Positions 1 through 12,305 of a stretch of DNA of 64,000 nucleotides are shown here, piece by piece. Source of the stretch: Apodospora peruviana (Eukaryota > Ascomycota > Sordariomycetes > Sordariales > Lasiosphaeriaceae); assembly GCA_033439685.1 (NCBI GenBank), contig JAUEDM010000002.1, forward strand, positions 2,356,001 through 2,420,000. The letters are read 5' to 3'. The position numbers and the translations under genes are program-made. The notes under the pieces are model-generated. The model saw only the letters and a program-made list of their open reading frames with translations, did not search any database and was not told the DNA's origin. Position 1 is the stretch's first letter. Every line of letters starts with the position of its first letter.

Positions 1-44
1 AGAAAAGAACGGGAACAGAGATAAATTAATCAAGGAGATACAAC

Positions 45-680
45 ATGGCTCGATTCACTGTTGGTAAGCAGAATTGACTCCCGGCGATAGTCGCAGTGGG
101 ATGCGTTCGTCGGGTTGTGGAGAGTTTGCGGAGGTGATTGGGTGTGAATTGAAGTCTCCGGGTTCCCACGTTCGAATTGATGGGGTTAATAACGCGTCGA
201 CGCGCTTTCTGGCTCTAGCGCGTCGGAAAAGTCGTGTTCCATGCTGTGGCTTGGGAAAGTGTGGCGGTGCGGGGGTGTTCATCGAGTGAGCAAAATTGGG
301 CTCAGGCGCTCTTTAACAACTTTTTGCGGTGGTGCCGCCCTCCAAAAGAGTTAAAGTGGTTTAAGGTCGTTTTGGAGGTCGAACCGTGCCAGTCACTGCA
401 AACGCACATTGCAACCCACTCACTGTAGGGGTGCGACCCTAACCCTGTCCCGCTGCCCCCGCTGGCGGCCGCTCCGTCGCGGTGCCATTCGGCCTCCGAC
501 TTCCTGAATCTGATGGAAATTCCGAACCGCCAGCGATTCTGGTGGTATGATATAGGGTGCTTAATTGCACGCTCAAACGATTTGGCTTAACTTCTCTTCC
601 AGTAGAGAGGAGGAATCCAGACTGCAAGTAACAAATTTGGCAAGTACGGACGGGAGGTAAGGCAGTTAGTTGGTGGGTAA
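45..680 (+). CDS. Possible tiny spliced gene, 29 aa, unrecognised
   Basis: An ATG at 45 opens a 19-nt exon (MARFTV plus one base) that ends at a clean GTAAGC donor at 64. If spliced to an acceptor ending at 609, the second exon (610-680) gives GGIQTASNKFGKYGREVRQL and then VGG before TAA, in frame, 29 residues in all. The intron would be 546 nt, long for this genome. Several AG dinucleotides crowd 602-609, and only the last gives this open frame. A further donor (GAG then GTAAGG) lies inside exon 2, so the gene could continue differently. A very short first exon before a long intron occurs in fungal genes for small ribosomal and mitochondrial proteins, but I recognise no family. The start context and donor are what is seen; the exon join is inference. 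Confidence 0.3.
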
Positions 681-1191
681 ATCAATTCAACGCATAATGT
701 GTAGGTAGATATCTCTCAATAGGTCAAAATATATAGGTATCTAACGTGGATAGTGTAGATACCTTAGACACACGGTTCGTTCCATGAGCTAGCGATTGTA
801 ACTTTTTGGTCTTCCGGGTATAAGTATTAAGTGAAGACATGAAAATGACACATCAGAAAATGCAACGAGTGGCTGAATATCAGACAGATACAGGTGAAGA
901 GGGAGAGAAACAGGACAGCCAGCAGCGATTCGTAAAGCCAAGAGGTATTTCCATATGTGGATGAAGAACAACGAATAAAGAAAGAAATATGCCATAATCC
1001 TTAACGAACCAAATTTCAAGCCGTGACAAAACGTCCAAGTCATGTTCCGCGCCAATCATGCAATGGGGGACCAACGCAGGAATAATCGTACTGCCGTGCG
1101 CAGTCCGGAGGTATCCAGCCTCGGGATGGATTCATGTTTGCACCAGTCATGTCTCCCAGCGACATGATGAGAATCAACGCCTGGCCTGATT
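681..1191. other. Intergenic, no gene seen
   Basis: AT-richer stretch between the possible small gene and the stop of the reverse-strand gene. A reverse frame at 789-1055 is hydrophobic but has no family likeness and lies where the 3' UTR of the next gene is expected. Nothing else seen. Confidence 0.5.
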
Positions 1192-2355
1192 TTAGTCGGG
1201 ATTGGCGATAAACAGCCGGCCAGCCGTGAGAGTCATGGTTCGCTCGTCAACACTACCTCGCCGCTTCAAATCGTCGGCGCCCTTCACGCTCTTCTCGCGG
1301 GTTATCGCAGAATTGAGCGCACTGTTGCCCGCCAGCCGAGAGCCGCCGGGCGCGTGGGCGTGCAGGTCAGGGACGTTATCCAGCCGCTCGCCACTACTCC
1401 CGCTGCCAAAGCTCTTGGCCTTCCCGCTGGCCGCGTCGTCGTTATTGGTGATGGTTAACTCGCCCATCTTGTCCTCGACCAAAGAACCCGATCGCTCGGG
1501 CGTGTCGCCCGGGCTCCACCGCCTGCCCCCGCTGAGCGAATTCGACGGCCCGAGGCCGCCGGACGAGCGATACCCCATCGTTTTCCTCCCGCTGGCCGTG
1601 CTACTTCGGCTAGAACTGCCCGTCCTGCGGTGATGTAGCTGCCTCTGCTGCAGCCCTGTCTCGTCATCCTCACTGTCCTCGCCCTCGACCTCGGTGGCGC
1701 TCAACCTGAGCGGCACGCCGCCCACGCCAATGTAGTTCTTGTCTGCGCCGTAGTTGACCACAGCCGGCTTTCCGTGGTGGCGGATCTTGGCGCCGATTTT
1801 ACCGCCAGCGCTGAGGCCGGTGGACGTGCGCCCAGTGTTGCCCGAGAGACCCAGGCCGCTGTTTGTGCCCACCACCTCGAGATTCGCGCGCATCTTGGCT
1901 GCGCGCTGCTGCGCGAGCAGCCTCGGGTCCTGTAATTGTGCACGATCGCACCAGACGGTGGCTTTTTGCCGCCGCAGGAGAGCTACGTAGCTGGTCCCTT
2001 GCGAAGGCGACCCGGGGGCACCACCGCCGGAGCGGCTCGAGGTGGATCTACGGATGTCGTTGCTAGGCGAGGTCCTGTATGACGGCGGGGGACCGCCGCT
2101 GGAGACGGTACTGAAGGTGTTGACGCTCGGTGACCGGCGCTGATGGTTCATTTGGGGTTGAACGAGGTGCATCTGCACCTGCATGTGGTGAGCGCTCGCG
2201 GGCATCGGTGGTGGTGCTTGGGCGGGGTAGTTGTTGGCGTAGGGGTTAGGGAAGGTATTCGAAGATGTCGTCCGTGTGCGGCTGTGTGTGTAGATGGCGT
2301 TGACTGAAGGATCCATGGGAGGCACCCGCTGGGGAGCGTACTGCGGGTCTGCCAT
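1192..2355 (-). CDS. Conserved-looking disordered protein, function unknown
   Basis: Single-exon frame of 387 residues starting at the first ATG (2355). I do not recognise a named domain. The N-terminal third is rich in Pro, Ser, Asn and Gln. Two stretches look like conserved cores: one around residues 125-160 with the signature TVWCDRAQLQDPRLLAQQRA, and one around 190-225 containing KIRHHGKPAVVNYGADKNY followed by GVPLRLSATEVEGED. The remainder is Ser/Gly/Arg-rich and low in complexity. There is no signal peptide or membrane segment. It is divergent to SYG1 across about 2.4 kb. The basic, disordered make-up could suit a nucleic-acid or signalling adaptor, but that is a guess. I am fairly sure it is coding because it stays open through GC-rich sequence with a normal start and blocks of non-repetitive sequence. 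Confidence 0.8.
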   Translation of the reverse strand: MADPQYAPQRVPPMDPSVNAIYTHSRTRTTSSNTFPNPYANNYPAQAPPPMPASAHHMQVQMHLVQPQMNHQRRSPSVNTFSTVSSGGPPPSYRTSPSNDIRRSTSSRSGGGAPGSPSQGTSYVALLRRQKATVWCDRAQLQDPRLLAQQRAAKMRANLEVVGTNSGLGLSGNTGRTSTGLSAGGKIGAKIRHHGKPAVVNYGADKNYIGVGGVPLRLSATEVEGEDSEDDETGLQQRQLHHRRTGSSSRSSTASGRKTMGYRSSGGLGPSNSLSGGRRWSPGDTPERSGSLVEDKMGELTITNNDDAASGKAKSFGSGSSGERLDNVPDLHAHAPGGSRLAGNSALNSAITREKSVKGADDLKRRGSVDERTMTLTAGRLFIANPD

Positions 2356-4730
2356 GGCCCTCGATATTTCCAGATGTCCCGCTCGGCCGAGTCTGCGGAG
2401 GACGTTAGGAAGTATAAACGTGTGCAGGTGCTCCGTGTTTCCCTTGTCCGAGTCAATTGAGCATCGCTGCCTTTAGGGCGGTGGGCAACGGGGGAGCTCG
2501 TTAGTGGTAGGTGAGATCAGGATGCGAAGATGGGGAGCGAAGTTGAAAAGTTGCGATGAAAGTTAGTAGGTGCGAGATGTGAAATGCGACTGGAGGAGAG
2601 GGTCCAGCTGAGGGCGTGCTGCAGGGCGGGCGTGGCCGGCGGATGAACACGGCCCAAACTTGGCTTTTTCCACTGAGCGACTTGATTGTCCTGAAATGCC
2701 CTGAATGCGCTTCCTTGTCTGATGATGTATTGTGCGGGCCAGACACGGCGAGTTTGAACGGTCCTTTCCCCACCAGCCAAGTTTCTGTCAACTTCCAGCT
2801 CCCGAAAAGGTACTAGTTAGGTATACTACTTTACGATGGATTTGTAATTGGCGGTAAGGTTCTTTTCTTCTTGTGCTGTGTTTTGCTTTTACTTCATTTT
2901 CCAGTCTTAACTTGTATGAAATTTCGATCGAGTCCTGACAAAGCGCCGGGCAGCTGCCCGGCCCGTACGATGTGGCCCTACCTAGGACAACTCAGTGAGC
3001 GCCGACCCTGCGACCTGAGCAGCTGAAAGTGAGAGGGGCCAAGAGGCGCTAAAAACAGGGGGGGGGGGGGGGGAGGGTTGCACACTGCGAAGGTGCGAGT
3101 TTATATGTACGTACTTTTAGGTATTTATGGCACCCAACGAAACAATTCCACGAAACAAGTGAAGTACTGGAGTGGCAGAGGAGGCAAAGAGCCGTTTCGG
3201 TCTTCCCTGTGAGAACAACCGGCTGGCAGTCGACGCAGGAACCTGAATGGATGCGACTTTGCAAACCTTGGTTTGTTTGACCAACCTCGTCGGTACAACT
3301 CAAACATCATGAGTGTTCCGCAACCGGTTTCTCATCTAGGAACCTGATAACATCACTTTATCAACCACCGTGCCGCACAGCACTCCTGCCATATCGGCTA
3401 ATTTCTCAAGCACCTCGTCGTGCATCATCACCTCCCCATTCTTGTCTATCTGACATGGAAAATTCAAGCCCCGATCCAGCCGTGGCTGCTTTCGTGGAGA
3501 GATGGGATTCGAGATGGTGCTGCATGTCTCATTCGCAGCTGCGGCCCAAGCTCGCTTCCGGCTGGCGAGATGAATTGCATCGATTCTGAGCTATAGGAAG
3601 TTCATGATATGGATCCGAATTCAGGTTTGTGGTTTTACCATTGGCACCCCTGCCTCTCCTACGTAATCTGTCCAGTGTTTTTTTTTTTGGGTTCAAGAGG
3701 GGAGACGACCGACGGCGCTTTGGCCGGCCAAAAAGACTCCAAGTCTCCAACTGAACGGGCCGTGGGGAGAGTGTGGGGCAAAGGGCCGTGTCGCATTGGT
3801 GGCCTTACGGAGAAGGGCGACGCTGCCGATGCAAGCAGTAAGCCCACCACTGCAAGCTCGCAAGCTGGGCAACCACCACCTAGGCAAATCCACCCGGCAG
3901 CACGATAACTCGTACGATTTTCGGTCGCCGTCGTCGCTGCAGCTACAAACTACCCTACACGTGTAGTGTAGCTGCCCGATCACACGTGCCGACGACTACC
4001 CCGTATCTTGGATTGCAATGGTGTGGATTGGATAGCCTCGTATAGTAGGTATGAGATCCTTTCTCACGGTTCGAGTATTCGCGTAGAGAAGATAATAAGG
4101 CCACGCTAGACTACGGGGTAGAGTTAAGGTACCTATCATTCAGTTTAAAAATTAGGTCGGTCCCTTCTCGAGTCTGGATAGATGGTATTAAACTGAAAGT
4201 TACACTGCATGGTAGACTGAGATCTTGATCCCTATCCACGCACTGAAGCATGCCTGTTCACCGCAATGTGGATTTATACATATTGACTGGCTGAATACCG
4301 TTGATGGATGGACGATGTGCGACTGCGTCTTATACCAGCCATCGGTTGCCCTGATTTACTTCGTTTTGCTTTTAAAGGATTGAGGGACAGGCAAGTGCGC
4401 GCTATAATGAAAGATAGCGATATCTGCACAATAAAAGCCACCTGCTGTGGCACAGCACCAGCCATGTTCCCCAAGCTGGCGTGCAGAGTGAGACGGCAGT
4501 GGGCCGGCACCACCCGAGCGACCTCGCAATTTTTTGGCGCCTCACTGGGCCTTTTACACCTTGAAAGGATCTCCATGGATCCTGGGTCCTCGGCAGGAGA
4601 GACCGATTGGGACCGCAGAACACATCTCACGGCATGCAGTTTAGCAGGCCTCTCCTAACATCGAAGCAACGGGAGCTGCCGGAAGATTGATGCTTGGGTG
4701 ACTTGGGTGACTTGGTCTTGACGTCATAAA
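2356..4730. other. Long intergenic/leader region with G16 tract
   Basis: About 2.4 kb between two divergent genes with no supportable coding frame. Open frames here are short and lack family likeness. It holds a 16-base G run at 3058-3073. The stretch just before 4731 is presumably the promoter and 5' leader of SYG1. Confidence 0.6.
3058..3073 (+). repeat. Homopolymer G16
   Basis: Sixteen consecutive G in noncoding sequence, followed by A and three more G. Mononucleotide G runs of this length are rare and prone to replication slippage and assembly error. Confidence 0.9.
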
Positions 4731-7700
4731 ATGAAGTCGGTCTTTCGAGCATCAACCCCTTCTCTTGGGCCCTGGTTAACAAGACCCACAGGTTCGCCAA
4801 AGAGCTCGACCAGGACGCGGTCCCCGAATGGCGGGTCAAGTATCTGAATTATAAGGCTGGCAAGAAACACATCAAGACCGTCACACGAGCTATCCACCGC
4901 GCGAATGGCACGCCAAACCTGGGGAGACGAGGAGTCGAAATACCCTCACGCGGCACCCCCAACGGCTATTCCACCCTAGGCCGGACCTTCACGCGTACAA
5001 GCGCTTCGCGTAATGACTCCAACGTCTCCATTGCTTCTAACCTCACTCCAGCCTCGCCCCCCAAGGGCATTGTCGATGCCTTGCCTCCCAGCAATGGCCC
5101 GGGCCAGGCCGGACGAGAATCGAATCAGCAGCAAGGCGCCGACACTCGGGACGGTGAGCGCGCGGGGCTAGCACAGTCTCCCGGCAGCGGCATGCAATAT
5201 GGCAGCTTTGGTCCTCCGGGATCCCGTGCGAGTGGGAGAACCGAATTTGAGCTCCCAGCCCCAGCTATCAAGGTCCCTTCGAGAACGAGTCCCCATTCTG
5301 CCTTTCCCTCGCCTCCTCTGCAACGCCTCGCTCCTCAGCGGAGTAACTCGATGATGGCCGCCGTGCCGAACGGCCCCCGAGTGCCTTCACCGCTTAATTT
5401 GCCCGCAGGAAGCGTGGCGACGACACCCCGTCACCGTCTAGCCCGTATCTTTTCTACCGGCTCGCCACTCACTCGTCAGGCCTCGAACAAGGCCGACATC
5501 GGGATGCAGAACCTCGACTACGTTCGCAGTGCCGAACGCGACTTTTTCTTCTTCCTTGACAACGAGCTGGCCAAGATTGAGTCTTTCTACAAGCAAAAGG
5601 AAGACCAAGCCTCGCAGCGTCTCGTCGCTTTGCGGGAGCAACTTCATGAGATGCGTAACCGGCGTACCACTGAGATTGCCGAAGCAAAACGTCAGCGGGA
5701 GCTGGAGCGCAGTAACAGCGGGAGTCAGGGCGAGGGCGAGGGGAATAAAGACACAGGGCATGACTGGATAACTCCCATCAGGGCACGGTTGCTGAAGCCT
5801 GGCCCTAACTCAAAGGCACTGCAGAAGATGGCCCAGACCCCTAGGATGACGGGCCAGGAGGATGACGGACGCGATTATGTCCGGAGGCCACAAGGCGACG
5901 ATGTTCCGTACCGCACTGCCAAGCGGAAGCTCAAGCTAGCCCTGCAGGAGTTCTACCGCGGGCTCGAGCTTTTGAAGTCTTACGCTCTGCTAAACCGGAC
6001 TGCCTTCCGAAAGCTCAACAAGAAGTACGACAAAGCGGTTAATGCCCGCCCTACGTACCGATACATGAATGAGAAGGTCAACAAGTCCTGGTTCGTCAAC
6101 AGTGACATTCTCGACGGCCACATCCGTACTGTTGAGGATCTCTACGCCAGGTATTTCGAGCGCGGGAACCACAAGATCGCAGCTGGAAAGCTCCGAAACT
6201 TGAATAGACGACCCGGCGATGCATCCGCCAGTACCTTCCGAAGCGGTTTGCTCATTGGTTGTGGCGCTGTGTTTGCGATTCAGGGGCTGATATACGGCTC
6301 TGAGCTTCTATTTGACCCCGACATCACCCTCGCGACAAACACGAGCTATCTGATGCAGATATACGGGGGGTATTTTTTGATACTCCTCCTGTTCGTCTTG
6401 TTCACTCTGGCCTGTCGCGTATGGACGAAGAACAAGGTCAATTATCCCTTCATCTTCGAATTTGATACCAGGAACAACCTCGACTGGAAACAGCTCGCCG
6501 AGTTCCCGAGTGGATTCTTTGCCCTTTTCGGCGTGTTCATCTGGCTCAACTTCTCAAGATACGGTGATTGGGAGGATATGTATCTTTATTATCCTGTGCT
6601 ATTGATAACGCTGTCGCTTATCGTTCTGTTCCTTCCTGCGCCCATTCTCCACCACAAAGCCCGGAGGTGGTTCTTTTACTCCCACGTAAGAACTTCTGAC
6701 AGCCCGTGTCATGAATTTACATCGCTAATCTGCGCTCTAGTACCGACTTTTCTTTGCTGGCTTGTACCCCGTGGAGTTTCGTGACTTTTTCCTCGGTGAT
6801 ATCTGGTGCTCTCTGACATATGCTACTTGTGTACGTGGCTGTCTATTTACCCCTTTTTTCTATGTCCTTTAGCCCAAGCTGACAGCGTCGCAGAACGTCT
6901 CCCTCTTCTTCTGTCTGTACGCCCATTACTGGAATGACCCAGTCCAGTGCAATTCCAACCACTCTCGCCTTATGGGTTTCCTTGGTGCCTTGCCCCCGAT
7001 CTGGCGTGCTCTCCAGTGCATACGGCGTTACCTGGATACCAAGAACGTGTTTCCTCATCTGGTCAACTGCGGCAAATACACCATGTCTATATTGACGGCT
7101 GTCTTCCTCAGCCTCTTCCGCATCGACGACACACAGCTGAATCTTTCCTTTTTTATCACGTTCGCAACCATTAATGCCGTGTACTGCTGTAAGCTACCGG
7201 CTCTCTCTAATTGTCAATTTTGTTTCGACAAGTGTGGCTAATGGAGATTTTACGCAGCAATCTGGGATCTTTTTATGGATTTTTCCCTTCTTCAGGCTCA
7301 CGCTAGACATCGATACCTCCGCGATATCACAGCTCTTAAGCCCTGGGTCTATTACGTAATCATGACCATCGACCCGATCCTGCGGTTCTCGTGGATTTTT
7401 TATGCAATTTTTACGCATAACACGCAGCACAGCACCGTCGTCTCTTTTGCTGTCGCCTTGGCCGAAGTGACCCGCCGGGGCCTTTGGGCGATTGTTCGTG
7501 TCGAGAACGAACATTGCGCCAACGTCGCCCAGTACAAGGCGTCTCGGGACACACCACTTCCCTATCGTCTGGAGCAGCAACAGCAGCAACAGCAGCAGCA
7601 GCGCCCCATCCTCGAACCGATTGTTGAAGATTCTTGCCAGCAGGAGGACCTGAACCGGTACGCATCGGCCGACAGAGCCGGCTCGGTGCAGAGCATCCGC

Positions 7701-8135
7701 GCCACGGGCGTGGATGTTCCGCCTCCTGGATCTGGTCTGGTGGGTGCTGCTACTGAGGAACCATCTGCGCGGCGTGCCACAGAGGAAGGGAGCCCCGGTG
7801 CCAGTGGCAGCGGTGGTGGCACCTTCCGGCGACGGTATGCGGATACCATGGGTAAGAAGTCGATCCTGCGCATCATGGCGGACGCGCATAAGCAGGACTT
7901 TGAAAAGAGGCGACCACCGGCGGAGGAGATGAAGGCAGCGACAGCCACCGCGGCGGAAGAAGAAGGGGAAGAGGACGAGGATGGGTTCCACAGTGAAGAG
8001 GATGATGATGACGATGAGGATTCTGGGAGCCTGCAGGAGGAGAGGATGCGGGTGCGGGAGGCTGAGCGGTTGATGAAGCGTGGTGAGAACGATGGAGAGG
8101 ATGGTGATGATGACGACCATGGTTGGGGCGTGTAG
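4731..8135 (+). CDS. SYG1: SYG1/XPR1-type SPX-EXS phosphate exporter
   Basis: Join 4731-4735, 4792-6685, 6741-6830, 6894-7188, 7258-8135; 1053 residues. Exon 1 carries only ATG AA; splicing restores MKFAKELDQ, the usual SPX start. The SPX domain runs to about residue 500, with Tyr22 and Lys26 in YLNYKAGKK and the helix FRKLNKKYDK, matching the inositol-pyrophosphate binding surface known from SPX proteins. Several membrane helices follow, then an EXS domain (for example FFAGLYPVEFRDFFLGDIW and ITALKPWVYYVIM). XPR1/Syg1 proteins export inorganic phosphate and sense phosphate status through SPX. The tail has a poly-Gln tract and a strongly acidic, probably cytosolic, end. The first intron has an unusual GTCGGT donor but a good branch site (GTTAAC). 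The other introns are 55-69 nt and keep frame. Identity is secure; location at plasma membrane or Golgi is family inference. Confidence 0.93.
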
Positions 8136-9854
8136 TGACGACTCGATTATTTGCGTTGCTTTGTTTGAGGCGTTTCTGTGCTTTCCTTTCCCCTTTGCAT
8201 TGATACCACACATTTTAAAGCGGTTTCGGCGGTGGTGATGTTTTTACGGAGTGGGCAGCCAGGTGGTATAGGTATAGGTTATAGAGAAAAGGGGGCGGGC
8301 TATCGGCTTCCGAAGTTGGTGTCTTTGTATGGGTACTTGGTAGGTATGGTTAAGGTATGTTTATAGGTATGTTACTCACGAAAAAAATTGAGGGCAGATT
8401 GTTTTCTCTGACGGTAATCGCGAAGCAGAACAAGAGAAACTCTGTTGGAATTTGCACAGACAATGAATGCCAACTTTCCACCTCTGCCTCAGGCCTAATT
8501 GCGGGACTTATCGGCATACGGCCCAAGGAAAGGGAGAAAATATTGACATTGCGCGTGATAAGTGATAAGAGTGACGTGATTCAAGATCATATAAGGACAA
8601 CAGCACAGGAAGAAAGGTTAAGGAAAAAAAGAAACAACCGAAGCTACTCTATCTATGTCTGAGCAACGCTATCGCACCGTGCCAAACTCCATATTTCATG
8701 GAAGGGGTAATACGAACAAAAGAGGAAAGTGGGTTTAGCAGAAAAAGAGTAGAGGATTATGCAGTCCGTCCGCCCTTGCTGGCTGCCATCGCCTCTCAGG
8801 AATGATCAAAGCAAGCCCAGCCAACCAACCTCCATCCCAGCCAGTGGAGAAAAGACAGATATTTTGCCCGGGCAAGCAACCAACTGGCCGTCGCCGTCGC
8901 CGCCTTCTCCTGGCCTGTCTTTCTCAGGCCAGTCCAGTCCAGTCCTAGGTAAGTCGCCGCCGCTGCGACACCGAATCCTGCAAGTTCCGCCAAACCAACA
9001 CCTTCCCTCTCCCAATATCCCGCAGAAGAAAAAGGGGATAGTGTTCAGTCTCAAGGAAAAAGAAACAAACAAGTAAGGATGATACCTATACAGCAATCTC
9101 ATGTGATAACATTTCCTCCCACACCTAACCTCAGTCTGCGCACGTTTGTTCCATCCTTCCGTCCGTATATCCACAGACTGCTCTGAACAACAGAGCTCGT
9201 GACCAGTCGCCGCCGTCGTCATCCACGAAAAGAAAGAGAAACAAAAGTCCAGATTCCTGGCCGCCGCCCCTATACTCCATCGTCCCTTGCCACAGAAGAC
9301 CCCCCCAAAAAAAAAGAACAAGTGATAATAGAGATGATCCGCCGATGAATCAGTGGAGAGATTTGGTCGATCAGTAAAAGAAAAAAGGAAAGAAAATATG
9401 CCGTGGGCGTCGTCGTTTTCTGTGATCATCGATCGCTTGCTTCGTCGTCGCAGCGATGAATGGGCTTGTGTTGGCTGTGATCGTCGTACCGCGCCGCCGC
9501 TCATGTGAAAATAAACTCCAGGGTGTATGGGATGTTTGTCTTCTAGTCCCAAAGAGCCAAGAAGAAAACCATCCGGAAGAAGCCAGACAGAAAGCAAAAA
9601 AGACAAAAACCAGAGCGAAAGAAAAGTCATGTGACGCGTGTGATAAACGGGGTATTACTGGGTAGCTAGGAACGGCTTCCATCTGCAAACATGGCAGTAA
9701 ATACTGTTTTTGAGAAAAATAAATGAGGCCGAAGACACCGATTAAAACAGGGGAGTGCCGACTATCGCATAAAATTCCGACAGTAATATTTGTTTGCCGG
9801 TATATATGCAAAGTTGCACTCTCCCGCTATCGGCTGTCGACAAATGGCAAGCAG
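8136..9854. other. Convergent intergenic region, no gene seen
   Basis: Lies between the 3' ends of SYG1 and the Myb-like gene. It contains repeated TAGGTAT-like motifs around 8259-8368 and purine-rich stretches. A 274-codon reverse frame (8806-9630) has biased, Phe/Ser-rich composition and no family likeness, so I do not call it. Confidence 0.6.
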
Positions 9855-10860
9855 TTAAAGCTGATTTTCAGACTGCTGGTCCACAAACAGCCCACCATTC
9901 TCGTTATGGTCATTATGCTGCTGCTGCTTCTGCTGAGGAGCGCGGTTAGCATCGTCCATCTTGTTGGTCTCAATCTCGGCCAAAACCATACGGTCATCTT
10001 CGCGTTTATCGTCGTGACCGGTGCTAGTATTGGCGGGATGGCTCTTGGGGATGGCTCTCATATTTGCGTTTTTCTGCTGCATGTGAGCCTGACGTCCATC
10101 GTCGTAACCGGTACGAGTGTTGGCGGGATAATTCCTCGAGATGACTCCCATGTCTGCGTCCCGCTGCACGGAAGCCAGGTAGTGGCTATTGGGGACAAGG
10201 GGCGGAAGCTCCAAGGTGTGGTCCGGCGTCTGACGGGACGAAGTAGGACGCATATGTGGGGTTGGAGGAGTCAGATAGCTATGCTGGGTCCCATTAGCTC
10301 TATAGGAGCTGGGGGTTGACTGCTGACTTGAAAGCTGCTCGTTGCTCCCGAAGGCATAGCCGTAAGGCTGGCGGGTGTCAACAAGGCCAAAGGCAGGGAG
10401 GTGTGGACTCCTCGGGGGTAATCCGTCAGCACTTCCAGTCCCAGAGATGGAGTCCGGTGATCCGAAGCCAGTTGAGAAGGTGCTGTACATTGCCGGAAGA
10501 TAAGGAGCAGAGGCTCGTCCGTTCTCGTAAGGCGCCGAGTTGTTCCAATGCGCCTGAGGAGGGAATTGCCCCTGGGGAGGAAACTGTCCATAAGCTCCCG
10601 AGCCAGTAGGTCCGTAGCCCATATACCAGCTTCTTCCGGTGGGGTAACCTCCTTGGCTAGTCGGCGGAGCCATCAATCCGTTACCGGCATGATAATCCAC
10701 ATGCGGGTGGAGAGGAGCATTAAAGTTCATAGGAGGATTGCCCAGCTGGTTCATGGACGGTTGGCCGCCGCTCGTGTTCGTCGATTGAGAGTCTGTCCGA
10801 CGATGATTAGCGACTCTGGAGCGGCGGTCCACCATACGTTCTAGCTGGCTCTCTCGGGCG

Positions 10861-10895
<35 letters not shown>

Positions 10896-11522
10896 CATCA
10901 AGTGCGTCGAACGAGCCTTGACATCCATACCGTGTCTAGGGGCAACTCCCGATTTGGAGTCATCGGACTCCTCTGAAGGCAGGCGGCCAGCTTCCTCGGT
11001 TGGACGCGAGTTCGGGGAGTTATTCACAGCAGAGGTGTCTCTGGAATCGGAAGCGCTTGGGCGTGCGTTGCGGCGGGCGGCCGGGCTGGGTTCCTTCCCA
11101 CTCGCTATAATACGGTCAGACTAAGCCTAGCTGTACACTTTCTGTAGAGGTGGAAGGCGGTAATACATACCCTTCTTAAGATAAGCCTGAACAAGCTTTG
11201 CCGCGTTAGGCGAGGTTCGGTGCTTGACCGCGTTCTGAAAAAAGTGCTCGACTTGGGTCCAGTTAGCTCCTGTTATCTGGTTGCCATCTCAGAGAGCGTG
11301 GCCGGTCGGGATTGAAGGCATGCCACTTATAAACTTACAAAGGCTGAGTTCCGTATAATCGCGGCGCCCGCCATCCCCCATGCGAAGCCTCATTTGCTCC
11401 GCCAGTTCACCCCATGTCTTCTCGGGATTGGCGAGATCAAGACCCACTCGTTTCGGTGACTGAGGGATGAGCACCGTCCAGAAGACAAGCTCCTCGTCCT
11501 TCGACCAAACCTTACCGCCCAT
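9855..11522 (-). CDS. Myb/SANT-like domain protein with disordered tail
   Basis: Complement join 9855-11104, 11171-11287, 11339-11522; 516 residues from ATG at 11522. The three exons stay in frame. Exon 1 has a GTAAGT donor and exon 2 a GTATGT donor. The N-terminal 110 residues form a compact, Trp-containing domain: KVWSKDEELVFWTVLIPQS, then a second part with NWTQVEHFFQNAVKHR and SPNAAKLVQAYLKK, which resembles the Myb-like DNA-binding domain found in many filamentous-fungal proteins. The remainder is disordered, rich in Pro, Ser, Asn and Gly, and includes a run of 12 Asn encoded by a GTT repeat (10861-10896 on the plus strand). A nuclear DNA-binding role is inference from the domain. The acceptor of intron 2 (TATAG at 11105) was chosen because it is the only nearby one that keeps frame. 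No partner can be named. Confidence 0.8.
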
Positions 11523-12305
11523 CGCGACGGGTTGTTAATGACAAGACGTGTGTCTGCGGTGGTGGTAGACAGTTGGTAGACACTCGGGAGGCGCCGTAAG
11601 ATGTTTGGGCCGAAAAGCAGCGAGAGCGATGACTGAATAGCGGCAGGCAGAATGAAAGTAGTTGGGAAAGCAAAGATGGCAGATTCTGCACTGGTACGCG
11701 AAAAGAGGGGCAGGGAGTAGGGGGTATGGTAAACACAGTTTATCAGGACGAATGACTGCAATGCGTGTGGCGAATTGTAAGGAAGTCGGGAGAAGGGAAT
11801 TGAGCAAATGATCTTTATGGGCCTGTTATATACTCGAAAAAGGGGAGTGAAGGTAGCCTGCACAATGGGCAGCAACAAAGTCGCCAGCAGCTCAGGAAAA
11901 GGTCCGTTGATTCGCGCTTAGGACACTCCTTGTTCATGACGCACTCGTTTTCGGCCCCTTATCTGGCTGGCGTTTTCATCCGATGAGGATAGGGTGACCT
12001 GAGGGTGGATTATATTCCCTCCCGTGCCGTTGCCAGCCGTCCAATTCACTCACCTTCCGTGTCATGCGGATGCCGAAGTCTGGCAACTGGCGCCAGAACT
12101 GGCCGGCAGTTTGTTGAGTTGGTATTATGCGACATTTTGTTGAGCCCTTTTACTTCTCCCGTCTGTCGTAGGCATCTATTGTCCCAGCGGACCGGTGATC
12201 CATCGTCTGATGTTGGCGGCATGCGGCAATGGGATTGGAGCTCCATGAATTACCCCTCTTGTCACTGATCGTATATCGTGGGTCACCAAGATACGATCGT
12301 ATTAG
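11523..12305. other. Intergenic, no gene seen
   Basis: Upstream leader of the Myb-like gene plus the 3' flank of GEP4. On the reverse strand 11600-11880 is pyrimidine-rich, as expected for a fungal promoter or 5' leader. Nothing else is supportable. Confidence 0.5.

Noticed and set aside
8806..9630. 274-codon reverse frame
   Set aside because: Low-complexity Phe/Ser/Arg composition in a convergent 3' region, no ATG-centred conserved block.
9723..10319. Plus-strand frame with Leu/Val-rich start
   Set aside because: It overlaps the Myb-like gene tail on the other strand, and its hydrophobic start comes from reverse-complemented Gln/Asn codons.
10861..10896. GTT repeat as an independent microsatellite locus
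   Set aside because: It encodes the poly-Asn run of the Myb-like protein, so it is described with that gene.
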